Source of the DNA: Richelia sp. UBA3308
Lineage (GTDB): Bacteria; Cyanobacteriota; Cyanobacteriia; Cyanobacteriales; Nostocaceae
Assembly: GCA_002361335.1 (NCBI GenBank)
Contig: DESS01000027.1
Span: 1 to 8,252, forward strand
DNA length: 8,252 bases
Direction of reading: 5' to 3'
This document shows, piece after piece, positions 1 to 6,611 of this stretch. The translations under genes were made by a program, and so were the position numbers. Positions within the stretch are counted from its first letter, which is position 1; each line of letters begins with the position of its first letter. Below the pieces are notes generated by a model. It worked only from the letters and a program-made list of their open reading frames with translations. It ran no database searches and had not been told where the DNA came from.

Positions 1-51
1 ATGCCCCATGCCCTTTCGGCCCTATGCCCCATGCCCCATGCCCCATTCCCC
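1..51. repeat. Short tandem repeat, ATGCCCC-type heptamer, running into the 3' end of mntA
   Basis: Imperfect tandem copies of ATGCCCC / ATTCCCC are seen on the plus strand (clearest at 24-51), interrupted by a diverged piece around 14-23. Read on the minus strand, the repeat (GGGGCAT/GGGGAAT) forms the last codons of the manganese ATPase gene and its TAG stop. The array probably continues left of the window. G/C-rich heptamers of this kind are common spacer repeats in filamentous cyanobacteria. Confidence 0.8.
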
Positions 52-792
52 ATTGCCAATTCCTTTAACTGGAATCATTCCTCCAAAAGTACGAGCAATA
101 TTCTCTTCCGTAAAAACTTCTCTTGTGGGACCATATGCTAAAATTGTACGATTTATTAAAACCACATCATCGCAAAATGTAGAAATTGAAGAAAGATCGT
201 GGGTGGAAATTAAAATTGTATGACCCATATTTCGTAATTCTACTAATAATTGAATCAGCGCTTTTTCTGTTTTTATATCCACTCCGGCAAAGGGTTCATC
301 TAAGAGAATTATTTCTGCTTTTTGCGCCAACGCACGTGCTACAAATGCTCGTTTTTTTTGTCCACCTGAAAGTTCTCCAATTTGCCGTAATTTAAATTCA
401 CTCATGTGAGTTCTGGCTAAACTTTCTGCAACAGCTTTGCGATCATTTTCACGAGGAATTCTTAATAAATTCATATAGCCGTAGCGTCCCATCATCACTA
501 CATCTTGTACGTTAATAGGAAACTGCCAGTCTACATCTTCTGATTGGGGAATATAAGCAACTAAATTTTGTTTTTGTGCCTTTTTCATGGACATTCCCTT
601 AATTAATACTCGCCCAGTTATCGGCTTAACAAAACCCATTATTGCTTTAAATAAAGTCGATTTACCCGAACCATTCATCCCCACTAACCCATAGATCGAA
701 CCAGTTCTTAGTTCTAAATTTGCTCCATGTAAAGCTATTTTATCGTTATAAGCAACTGTAACTTCTTCTACTTGAACTGTAATTTTAGACAT
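22..792 (-). CDS. mntA: Manganese ABC transporter, ATP-binding subunit (MntA type)
   Basis: This is the cytoplasmic ATPase that powers metal import with the binding protein encoded just upstream and a permease expected beyond the window edge. All ABC motifs are visible: Walker A GMNGSGKST (residues 38-46), Q-loop Gln83, signature LSGGQKKR (141-148), Walker B IILLDE (161-166) and H-loop His198. The stretch EDVDWQFPINVQDVVMMGRYG-like (about 85-105) is typical of the Mn/Zn/Fe chelate ATPases. In Synechocystis the order is mntC-mntA-mntB; here the ATPase follows the binding protein on the same strand after 263 bp, which fits. The ATG at 792 gives a normal family N-terminus but no clear Shine-Dalgarno. 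The odd part is the tail: the last eleven or so residues (GNGEWGMGHGA) are encoded by a heptamer repeat and are probably not conserved. Zn specificity is excluded mainly by the partner protein, not by this ATPase. Confidence 0.93.
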   Translation of the reverse strand: MSKITVQVEEVTVAYNDKIALHGANLELRTGSIYGLVGMNGSGKSTLFKAIMGFVKPITGRVLIKGMSMKKAQKQNLVAYIPQSEDVDWQFPINVQDVVMMGRYGYMNLLRIPRENDRKAVAESLARTHMSEFKLRQIGELSGGQKKRAFVARALAQKAEIILLDEPFAGVDIKTEKALIQLLVELRNMGHTILISTHDLSSISTFCDDVVLINRTILAYGPTREVFTEENIARTFGGMIPVKGIGNGEWGMGHGA

Positions 793-881
793 AAAATTTA
801 TTACTTATATAAGTAGGTCAGCGTTGAAAATAGTAATTAGGATAAGAGAGTAGTGATGGGGTGAGTGATAATAAGGCTTAT

Positions 882-905
882 GTTGACGCTTCGCTTCACG
901 TCAAC
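882..905. repeat. Inverted repeat in the mntC-mntA spacer
   Basis: The arms GTTGACG and CGTCAAC pair perfectly over 7 bp around a 10-base loop. It lies 90 bp upstream of the mntA start on the transcribed strand, so an RNA hairpin would form in the operon transcript. No function can be assigned from sequence. Confidence 0.6.
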
Positions 906-968
906 TCTAAAGAGAACTCGGTTTACCCAAAGCTAACATAGCCCTCGTTTATTTGTGCCGACTGACTT

Positions 969-1015
969 AATTGGGTATCTTTTCTAACCCCACTGGCTAT
1001 TTATAATACCCAATT
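969..1015. repeat. 10-bp inverted repeat downstream of mntC
   Basis: AATTGGGTAT (969-978) and ATACCCAATT (1006-1015) are perfect reverse complements separated by 27 bases, starting 41 bp after the mntC stop. A hairpin here could act as an mRNA 3' stabiliser or processing site giving more binding protein than ATPase. The loop is long and there is no U-tract, so it is not a textbook terminator. Confidence 0.55.
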
Positions 1016-1055
1016 TATTGTTCCCTTTTCTAAAAAAGAATTACCAGTTTTACTA

Positions 1056-2120
1056 CTATTTCAAACCATTAACTAAGGTATTAATGTTATACTCTAATAA
1101 TTTAAAATAAGTGGGTGCAACGCCATTTGCATCAGTGAGTGAATCGACATAAAATACTCCGCCAAATTTGGCATTACTTTCTTTGGCTACCTGCTTTTGA
1201 GCATCTGCACTAACAGTACTTTCACAAAAAACTACGGGAATTTGATTTTTCCGCACTGTTGTAATGACTTTTTCTACTTGTTTTGGAGTCGCTTGTTTTT
1301 CCGAATTAACCGCCCACAAATAGACTTCTTTTAATCCATAATCATTGGCTAAATAAGAAAAAGCTCCTTCACAAGTCACCATATAACGTCTATTGGCAGG
1401 AATTTCTTTTACTGTGTTTTCTAATTTTTCATCAAGTTTTTTTATCTGTTGGCTGTATGCTTGTGCATTAGCATTGTAAGTCTCTTTATTGGCTGGATCT
1501 AATTTCACTAAAGCTTCACGAATATTCTCTACATAACTCAAAGCCAGTTTTGGCGACATCCAAGCATGAGGATTCGGTTTTCCTGCATAGGCATCATCCC
1601 TGATATTTATCGGTGTAATACCTTCACTCAAAGTTACATGAGGCACATCTTTGAGATTGCCATAAAAATTCTGTGCCCAGCGCTCCAAACCCAAACCATT
1701 ATCTAAGATTAAATCTGCATCCTGGGCTTTGACTATATCGCTAGGAGTCGGATCGTAACCGTGTATCTCCGCTCCCGGCTTTGTCAAAGATTCAACAATG
1801 GCTTTGTCTCCTGCAATATTACGAGCCATATCAGCAAGCACGGTAAATGTTGTCAAAATGACCTTTTTATTTTGATTTTGATTTTTACTATCCACATTTT
1901 GTGCAGTATTCTCAACCTGTTGCACGGTATTTTCAGATACATTTGCAGGAGTACACCCACTCACCCACAATCCGAATACTATTGCACTTGCCATCACCTT
2001 CGCTGCACGGGAGGGACTAAAGGAGGGAGGGAGGGAGTGAGTGAGGGAGGGAGGGAGAAATTTTATCGGAAATCTTAGAGCGCGATCGCAGTAAGACTGT
2101 TTAGTAAAAAGCATAACCAT
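1056..2120 (-). CDS. mntC: Manganese-binding lipoprotein of the Mn ABC transporter (MntC type)
   Basis: Cluster A-I (ZnuA/PsaA/MntC family) solute-binding protein that captures Mn(II) outside the membrane and hands it to the permease. The metal ligands are visible as His120 (in EIHGYDP), His185 (NPHAWMSP), Glu251 (TCEGAF) and Asp326 (FYVDSL). The spacings 65/66/75 equal those of Synechocystis MntC as I recall it (His89, His154, Glu220, Asp295), and a His-His-Glu-Asp set means Mn rather than Zn. Cys250 and Cys299 match the MntC disulfide pair. The lipobox is VSGC with Cys56 as the lipidated residue. The leader is abnormally long: residues 22-37 are encoded by a tetranucleotide repeat. ATG at 2120 (or 2114) is the only upstream ATG; an alternative GTG/ATG at 1997/1994 would leave no basic n-region. 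No strong ribosome site is seen. Confidence 0.93.
   Translation of the reverse strand: MVMLFTKQSYCDRALRFPIKFLPPSLTHSLPPSFSPSRAAKVMASAIVFGLWVSGCTPANVSENTVQQVENTAQNVDSKNQNQNKKVILTTFTVLADMARNIAGDKAIVESLTKPGAEIHGYDPTPSDIVKAQDADLILDNGLGLERWAQNFYGNLKDVPHVTLSEGITPINIRDDAYAGKPNPHAWMSPKLALSYVENIREALVKLDPANKETYNANAQAYSQQIKKLDEKLENTVKEIPANRRYMVTCEGAFSYLANDYGLKEVYLWAVNSEKQATPKQVEKVITTVRKNQIPVVFCESTVSADAQKQVAKESNAKFGGVFYVDSLTDANGVAPTYFKLLEYNINTLVNGLK
2023..2057. repeat. 35-bp perfect mirror repeat of GGGA/GTGA units inside the mntC leader
   Basis: The plus strand from 2023 to 2057 reads identically forwards and backwards, centred on base 2040. It is all purine apart from two symmetric T residues (2038, 2042). 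It is made of 4-bp units (GAGG, GTGA), so adding or losing one unit changes the mntC frame. Polypurine mirror repeats can form intramolecular triplex DNA, and the four G-runs on each side leave G-quadruplex folding possible. On the minus strand it encodes Pro, Ser, Leu, Thr and His residues of the leader. Confidence 0.85.
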
Positions 2121-2716
2121 ATAGTCTTGGAAAAAATTTTCATTATTTTCTCATCTTTTATACTACAACATTTAAATCGCAAAAATGAAAAGATTATGAA
2201 AATTCATCTATCGATATATAAATTGATAAAAATTACTGGTTTTTCAGCAGTTTTTGTGAATAGAAGGATACTTTATTTCAAGTTAATCTGGACTTACACA
2301 ATTGTCACAAGACTCGGATGGTGCCGTACACAACCCAGTCTTATTTTTCGTTTTAAATGGATTGAAGTGTCACGCAACCTACAAGAGAAATATACCAAAT
2401 GACAATAAGCAGAATAAAGTAACTATTAATACAAAGGATATGAATAGAAAAAAGGGTTTATCTATGGGAGATCGCTATTTTTCTTTTGATAGGAATATGG
2501 TTAGCTGAAGTAAAGTGAATAAAAGATATAAAGCAGATAGTCATAAATAAAACTCGTAAACTTTTAGATGCCCCTAAATCCCCCGCTACATTGGGGGACT
2601 TTAACTCCCCTTAAGGGGGGAAAGAGGGGATAAGTAGACTACTTTAGTAGCTTATCGTCTTAAGTTATTACTTATTACTTATTACTTATTACTTATTACT
2701 TATTACTTATTACTTA
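2121..2716. other. Gene-free spacer between exbD and mntC
   Basis: Nearly 600 bp without a convincing gene; it must contain the mntC promoter. On the minus strand TAGTAT (2165-2160), 39 bp before the mntC start, is a possible -10 element, but no good -35 was found at the usual distance. A weak imperfect inverted element lies around 2288-2390 (AAGACT 2309-2314 with AGTCTT 2337-2342; GTCACAA and GTCACGCAACC nearby) and may be a decayed cyanobacterial palindromic repeat. The right end holds a C/G palindromic element and a heptamer array, listed separately. Confidence 0.55.
2569..2631. repeat. C/G-rich palindromic intergenic repeat
   Basis: Two hairpins sit side by side: CCCCC (2580-2584) with GGGGG (2593-2597), and the 12-bp perfect palindrome CCCCTTAAGGGG (2607-2618). 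The composition (runs of C then G with TAAAT and ACTTTAA between) is typical of the dispersed CCCCCTAAATCCCCC-type repeats of filamentous cyanobacteria. It lies 3' of exbD, where such a structure could also slow or end transcription on either strand. Confidence 0.65.
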
Positions 2717-2725
2717 TTACTTATT
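2665..2725. repeat. TTATTAC heptamer array overlapping the 3' end of exbD
   Basis: About 8.7 perfect copies of TTATTAC run from 2665 to 2725. The exbD stop codon (2717-2719) and its last codons lie inside the array. On the minus strand the unit reads GTAATAA and therefore carries TAA, so the array supplies the stop. Confidence 0.95.
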
Positions 2726-3124
2726 TTTAGTGGCTATAGCCAATTTGGCACCTTCCACGAGTCGCACTTTATCCATAACCGCAACAATTTTTCCGTGATT
2801 CACGGCTTCATCTGCATTTAAGACTAGCAATAAAGACTGTTGGGGTTTTACTTTTTCTTTCACCGCTGCTTGTAATTTATCCAAAGTAATTGGCTGCTTG
2901 TTCAAAAACAATTTTCCATCTTTATCTACGGTTAGGGTAACTCGCGCTGGTATCGATGCTTGTTTGTTTGCGGAAGATGCTTGGGGTAAATTGACTGGTA
3001 AACCTTCTTGACGAGTTAAAAATAGAGTTGACATCACAAAAAATGTTAATATTGCGAATATCACATCTATCATGGGGACAATATTAATCTGTGCCGGTGT
3101 ATCTACTTCATCTGGTAGGCGCAT
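2717..3124 (-). CDS. exbD: ExbD/TolR-family biopolymer transport protein
   Basis: A 135-residue inner-membrane protein of the proton-driven ExbB-ExbD (TolQ-TolR, MotA-MotB) energiser class. The N-terminus MRLPDEVDTPAQINIVPMID is cytoplasmic, followed by one membrane helix (about 14-36) containing the conserved Asp20, equivalent to Asp25 of E. coli ExbD, in the PMIDV motif. The rest is a periplasmic domain of normal length. The start at 3124 is chosen because AAGGAG lies 12 bases upstream and the family begins here; the open frame extends to 3181 but adds atypical residues. No exbB or tonB is adjacent, so the partner must be elsewhere. The gene stops inside a heptamer array, and the final Asn-Lys codons are probably repeat-derived. 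Likely job: energising TonB-dependent uptake (iron chelates, B12), but the substrate is unknown. Confidence 0.9.
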   Translation of the reverse strand: MRLPDEVDTPAQINIVPMIDVIFAILTFFVMSTLFLTRQEGLPVNLPQASSANKQASIPARVTLTVDKDGKLFLNKQPITLDKLQAAVKEKVKPQQSLLLVLNADEAVNHGKIVAVMDKVRLVEGAKLAIATKNK

Positions 3125-3136
3125 TCGTTTTCTGTT

Positions 3137-3142
3137 CTCCTT
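3137..3142 (-). promoter_or_regulatory. Ribosome binding site of exbD
   Basis: AAGGAG on the minus strand, 12 bases before the ATG at 3124-3122. The spacing is somewhat long, but this is the only good Shine-Dalgarno near the frame and it decides the internal start over the upstream ATG at 3181. Confidence 0.6.
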
Positions 3143-3181
3143 GGTAATGGCGATGATAAAGTAATTGTGACATACCCACAC

Positions 3182-3417
3182 TTGTTTTCAAGTAAACGTG
3201 GAGCTTTTCCGGTTTTAGCTAAGTTTATTAAGCTGTGGTGGATTAAAAATCTACAAAGGAAATCATGCCATGAGTGGTGATATCAAATCTGTTGGCATCG
3301 GGATTATATATTTTTCAACGGAGAGGGGTGCGGAGTTACACGCCTCCATGACGCAGAGTTTGTTTAGCTGATTTTTTTTATAATTGCGATGTATCCGGAA
3401 AGGATATAACAAGCTGG
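3182..3417. other. Gene-poor spacer upstream of exbD
   Basis: No clear gene. It should hold the exbD promoter on the minus strand, but no convincing -35/-10 pair stands out. On the plus strand a 33-codon frame (3270-3371, starting MSGDIKSVGIGIIYFSTERG) follows an AAAGGA at 3255-3260 and ends before a T-run (3372-3379). It matches no family I recognise and may be chance. Confidence 0.4.
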
Positions 3418-3740
3418 TTAAGCAGCCTCATTTGGCTGAATCATCCCCACCTACTCCATCAGTGTGGTTACACTTCTCAAGGCTGCTAGAGTTAAACCAA
3501 CCACAGCAATAATTGTCGTTCTTCTTAATTAGCGAATCGCGCTTTTTAAGACTAGCATCAATAAACTGATTCGCATCCGCACTAAATCCACTCAAAACTT
3601 GATAAAAATTATCATCCTTCCTTAATTCCAGAACCTGCTCTAATTTCGATCCATCCCACTATTCGTTATCAGCTTTCTTTTTTTTTCCAACGCGCTACAT
3701 TATCATTCAATCGATTACGAAGTGCGATTGCGTTGATTTT
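3418..3740 (-). pseudogene. Decayed fragment resembling the linker/membrane segment of an nSTAND-WD40-type protein
   Basis: Reading the minus strand across frames gives protein-like text: INAIALRNRLNDNVARWKKK, then (after losing one A in a run of nine at 3686-3678) ADNE, an amber codon (3661-3659), WDGSKLEQVLELRKDD, NFYQVLSGFSADANQFIDAS, LKKRDSLIK, and after one more slip near 3525-3520 RTTIIAVVGLTLAALRSV. The last piece is a hydrophobic segment after basic residues, ending in TAG at 3453-3451. The pattern 'LEQ.LELR.DD.F..VL......ANQFIDAS...R' followed by a membrane helix is what I recall from the region before the WD40 repeats in large cyanobacterial nSTAND proteins. The family call is from memory; that this is broken coding DNA is better supported. 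No start, ATPase or WD40 part is present here. Confidence 0.55.
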
Positions 3741-3908
3741 ATAGATGTGCAGTTTTATGTATAGGTTCAGTACTTTTGTGCAATTAAAATTAAAGCAGCA
3801 AGTGGATTGTTCAAAAAAATCATAACTTGGAGGCTAGTAAGGAGTTATTCTGTACTATTATGTGCCTAGTTACAAAAAGAAATAATTTAGACGAATGTAA
3901 GTAACAAT

Positions 3909-4619
3909 ATGGTAAATAATAATTTTCAAGAACCCCAACTTTGTCAGGATTTTTCAGTAGAAAGAAAACCCAGCATTCTTGTTGTCGATGACCATCCAAC
4001 AATTTTGAATGGTACTATAAATATAATATACAGGGAGTATGCAGAAGCTAATATTGTTAAGGCTCAAACGGCACAAGAGACCCTTTCTTTAATTCAATCT
4101 CATCAGTTCGATTTGGTTGTGATGGATTTGTCAATTCCAGATCGCACTGGAGAGAGTGCGAAAATTGAATTGGGAATTCAACTTTTGCAAAATTTACTCA
4201 AAGAGTATACCCATCAGAATTTTATTATCCAAACTAGTTATGTGAAAGCTCTAATCCGCATTAAACACGAAATTGATAATCATCAAGCTGGGTTTGCGAT
4301 CGCTGATAAAGCGTTACCAGAAAATGAAATGTTAATGCGAGTTAATTTGGCTCTTGTTGGTGCTACCCATACAAAAGATATCAAAACCGGAATCGAACTC
4401 AAATCGGAATGGTTGGATGTGTTGCGATTGGCTTTTGAAGAAAGTTTAACAGATAAAGCAATTGCTCAACGAATGTATAAATCGGAGCGCTCCGTGCGGA
4501 TTTATTGGAGTAAGATTCAAGATGTTTTGGGGGTGTATCCAGAAGATTGTAAGCAAAGTGGTAAAAATATGCGAATCCACACTGAAGTTCGTGCTAGAGA
4601 AGAAGGGTTAATTGATTGA
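3909..4619 (+). CDS. Two-component response regulator, receiver plus LuxR/NarL-like HTH
   Basis: DNA-binding response regulator of 236 residues. The receiver (about 21-150) shows the acidic pair Asp27-Asp28 in VVDDHP, phosphoacceptor Asp73 in VVMDLSIPD, the Thr109-Ser110 switch position and Lys134 in ADKALP. There is an extra loop of about eight residues after the phosphorylation site (TGESAKIELG), which I believe is usual in this cyanobacterial subfamily. The C-terminus (about 160-220) has a helix-turn-helix LTDKAIAQRMYKSERSVRIY of the LuxR/NarL class. The ATG at 3909 is the first in the frame (TAG at 3888-3890) and has no evident Shine-Dalgarno. The membrane kinase gene starts 102 bp downstream, so the pair is very probably cognate. 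Target genes are unknown; the kinase/DUF928 genes are the obvious candidates. Heptamer repeats begin 10 bp after the stop. Confidence 0.9.
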   Translation: MVNNNFQEPQLCQDFSVERKPSILVVDDHPTILNGTINIIYREYAEANIVKAQTAQETLSLIQSHQFDLVVMDLSIPDRTGESAKIELGIQLLQNLLKEYTHQNFIIQTSYVKALIRIKHEIDNHQAGFAIADKALPENEMLMRVNLALVGATHTKDIKTGIELKSEWLDVLRLAFEESLTDKAIAQRMYKSERSVRIYWSKIQDVLGVYPEDCKQSGKNMRIHTEVRAREEGLID

Positions 4620-4629
4620 CGTGGGGGTT

Positions 4630-4671
4630 GAGTAAGGAGTAAGGAGTAAGGAGTAAAGAGTAAAGAGTAAC
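4630..4671. repeat. GAGTAAG/GAGTAAA heptamer array, six units
   Basis: Six units (three GAGTAAG, two GAGTAAA, one GAGTAAC) follow the response-regulator stop. The array ends in AGTAACTCGTTACT, a 6-bp stem with a 2-base loop (4665-4678), where repeat orientation flips. That hairpin could attenuate transcription into the kinase gene, but it has no U-tract. Confidence 0.9.
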
Positions 4672-4690
4672 TCGTTACTTATTCTATAAA

Positions 4691-4723
4691 GTTATATAGT
4701 AAGTAATTAGCCGGACTTGATAT
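4691..4723 (-). repeat. Dispersed repeat copy A (inverted), overlapping the kinase start codon
   Basis: The reverse complement of this 33-bp stretch matches 8115-8147 at 30 of 33 positions, and its TAATTACTTACTATATAAC part also matches 7572-7590. It ends on the first two bases of the ATG at 4722, so the repeat supplies the leader of the kinase mRNA. Confidence 0.8.
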
Positions 4724-6611
4724 GAGAAGGGGAATCTGGAATTGCATCTATACAGAATTGAAGTTGTGGTTTCGTGCTGCACGTCCAGGAATGCTTGTGC
4801 TGGCTGTGGTAATGTTAATACGTATGGTAGGAGGAATGCAATCTTTGGAATTGATGTTCCTCGATACGATGTTATATCTGCGTCCACCAGAACAACTTGA
4901 TGAGCGTGTAGTAATTGTCGGGGTTGAGGCAAAAGATATCGAATCGGTTAAACAGTACCCAATTCCTGACGGGAATATTGCACAATTGCTTACCAAGTTG
5001 GAAACTTATCAACCGCGAGCAATTGGACTAGATCTGTTCACAAATGTTCCTGTGGTACCCGGTGGGGAAAAACTTGCTGAGATATTACGGGAAAATACTA
5101 ATATAATTGGTATAGATAAAATTTTACCTCCCGGAGAAATTGCTCCACACAAGAGTTTATCACCAGAACAAGTTGGATTTGCCGATTTAGTTAATGATGG
5201 GGATAGCAAGTTTCGCCGTTATTTGTTGTATACAACAGATCCTAAAAATCCTCAAAACCCTGAAAAAGATAAATATTCTCTGGCATTGCGTTTAGTGACT
5301 CGGTTCTTCAATGCGGAAGGAACTGGCTTGGAAACGGGGATAAATGATCCCGATACAATCATGATTCGCGGCAAAGAATTTCCTCGAATAACCAGTCATT
5401 TTGGCGGATATGTTGGTCTCAAGGATGGAGGATTGTCAATTTTGATTAATTTCCGCAATAATTCTCAACCTTTTCATATGTTGTCCCTGGGCGATATTTT
5501 TAATGGAGAAATTAGTCCAGAATTACTGCGCGATCGCATTATCTTAGTTGGCAATCGCAATATGAGTGGTGGCGATATTTTTTATACTTCCGCTGTGCCA
5601 ACACCAAAACTCAAGGGTCAAATTTACGGTGTAGAGTATCACGCTCATGCTGTGAGCGAAATTCTTAGTTATGTAATTGATAATCGCCCCATGTTGAATA
5701 GTTGGGGAGATACGGAGGAGTACCTATGGATAATTGTTTGGGGTTTCGTGCCTATCGCTCTGGGAAGACTGACTCAATCTGTCTGGAGAAATTTACTTAG
5801 TGTTGGTGTAGCAGTAATTTGTTTGTTGGGCTACGGTTATCTGATGCTGTGGTTATGGGGTATGTGGATTCCCATAGCGCCCAATCTTCTGATATTAGCT
5901 GTAAACGGGGTTGGTTTGAGTGCTTTTGCATTTTACCAACACGATAAGTTTTTGCGATCGCAAATTGAAGAGCGTCAAAACACCATAGAATACACTTTTA
6001 ACATAATTCATAATGGTCCGTTGCAAACCCTTGCCTATGGATTAAGACATATGCATGCCAAAGATATACCCTACGAACAGCTAATCGGGCAATTTGAGAA
6101 GCTCAATCAAGAAATTCGAGAAATTAGCGAATTTCTCAAGCTTGAAGCAATAGGAGAAAAAGAAGTTTTGCTTTTAGGAAGCGGATTAATTCTGGATTTA
6201 AATCGACCGCTCCACGATTTACTATATGAAGTGTATTCCAGTACCTTGGAACGTAAAGGTTTTGAATGTTTTCAAACCTTAAAAGTCAAAATTCGTAACT
6301 TTGACCCTATTGATGACAAGTATTTAAATATACAACAAAAACGCGGTATATGTTTGTTTTTGGAAGAAGCTTTGTGTAACGTTGGCAAGTACGCTCAAGG
6401 AGTTAAGCGGGTTCAAGCATCGGGTGCATATTCTGCAAATCAATACAAGTTGTGGGTAAAAGATAACGGTGCTGGAATTAAATCAAACCAGGAAAATAAA
6501 GGTACAAAAAATAGTCAAAAACTCGCCAAACTATTGAGAGGAAAGTTTCGCCGAGAATCCCTTTACCCTCGCGGCACAATATGCGAACTAAGTTGGACAC
6601 CGAGAAGATAA
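4722..6611 (+). CDS. CHASE2-domain membrane sensor histidine kinase
   Basis: 629 residues. One N-terminal membrane helix (about 22-40), a large extracytoplasmic CHASE2 sensor (about 45-325, with the typical LRPPEQLDERVVIVGVEAKD and QPRAIGLDLF segments and a RDRIILVGN motif), then three membrane helices (about 333-405). The cytoplasmic part is a HisKA_3-like dimerisation helix with His430 in IIHNGPLQTL, and a HATPase domain with N-box EEALCNVGKYA (Asn553) and G1 box KDNGAGI (Asp581). The lid/G2 region is short, ending RGTICELSW. The residue after the phospho-His is Asn431 where HisKA_3 proteins usually have Asp/Glu, while the phosphatase Gln435 is kept. CHASE2 ligands are unknown. Likely partner: the regulator 102 bp upstream. 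ATG 4722 has no Shine-Dalgarno and lies at the edge of a dispersed repeat, but no better start is visible. Confidence 0.92.
   Translation: MRRGIWNCIYTELKLWFRAARPGMLVLAVVMLIRMVGGMQSLELMFLDTMLYLRPPEQLDERVVIVGVEAKDIESVKQYPIPDGNIAQLLTKLETYQPRAIGLDLFTNVPVVPGGEKLAEILRENTNIIGIDKILPPGEIAPHKSLSPEQVGFADLVNDGDSKFRRYLLYTTDPKNPQNPEKDKYSLALRLVTRFFNAEGTGLETGINDPDTIMIRGKEFPRITSHFGGYVGLKDGGLSILINFRNNSQPFHMLSLGDIFNGEISPELLRDRIILVGNRNMSGGDIFYTSAVPTPKLKGQIYGVEYHAHAVSEILSYVIDNRPMLNSWGDTEEYLWIIVWGFVPIALGRLTQSVWRNLLSVGVAVICLLGYGYLMLWLWGMWIPIAPNLLILAVNGVGLSAFAFYQHDKFLRSQIEERQNTIEYTFNIIHNGPLQTLAYGLRHMHAKDIPYEQLIGQFEKLNQEIREISEFLKLEAIGEKEVLLLGSGLILDLNRPLHDLLYEVYSSTLERKGFECFQTLKVKIRNFDPIDDKYLNIQQKRGICLFLEEALCNVGKYAQGVKRVQASGAYSANQYKLWVKDNGAGIKSNQENKGTKNSQKLAKLLRGKFRRESLYPRGTICELSWTPRR

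Larger units (their letters stand above)
793..1055. other. mntC-mntA spacer with two inverted repeats
   Basis: This 263-bp stretch lies between the two manganese transport genes and no gene is visible. It holds two perfect inverted repeats: GTTGACG/CGTCAAC (882-888 with 899-905, loop 10) and AATTGGGTAT/ATACCCAATT (969-978 with 1006-1015, loop 27). Neither is followed by a clear U-run on the minus strand, so a simple terminator is not supported. They could modulate readthrough, stabilise mRNA ends, or be relics of small mobile repeats. A 12-bp palindrome, ACTTATATAAGT (803-814), lies 11 bases before the mntA start. Confidence 0.6.

Noticed and set aside
1761..2078. Plus-strand 105-codon frame opposite mntC
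   Set aside because: It is the antisense shadow of a clearly conserved gene, and its C-terminal Gly/Glu text comes from the purine repeat.
2127..2508. Two overlapping plus-strand frames (91 and 68 codons) upstream of mntC
   Set aside because: Composition is unlike protein, there is no ribosome site, they overlap each other in different frames, and no family is recognisable.
2665..2725. CRISPR array
   Set aside because: The heptamer arrays have no spacers and units far too short; no cas gene is nearby.
3820..4002. Minus-strand 60-codon frame over the regulator start
   Set aside because: It overlaps the 5' end of the well-supported response regulator and has no recognisable domain.
4665..4678. 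Rho-independent terminator between regulator and kinase
   Set aside because: The stem is only 6 AT-rich pairs with a 2-base loop and lacks a T-run; it is better explained by meeting heptamer arrays of opposite orientation.
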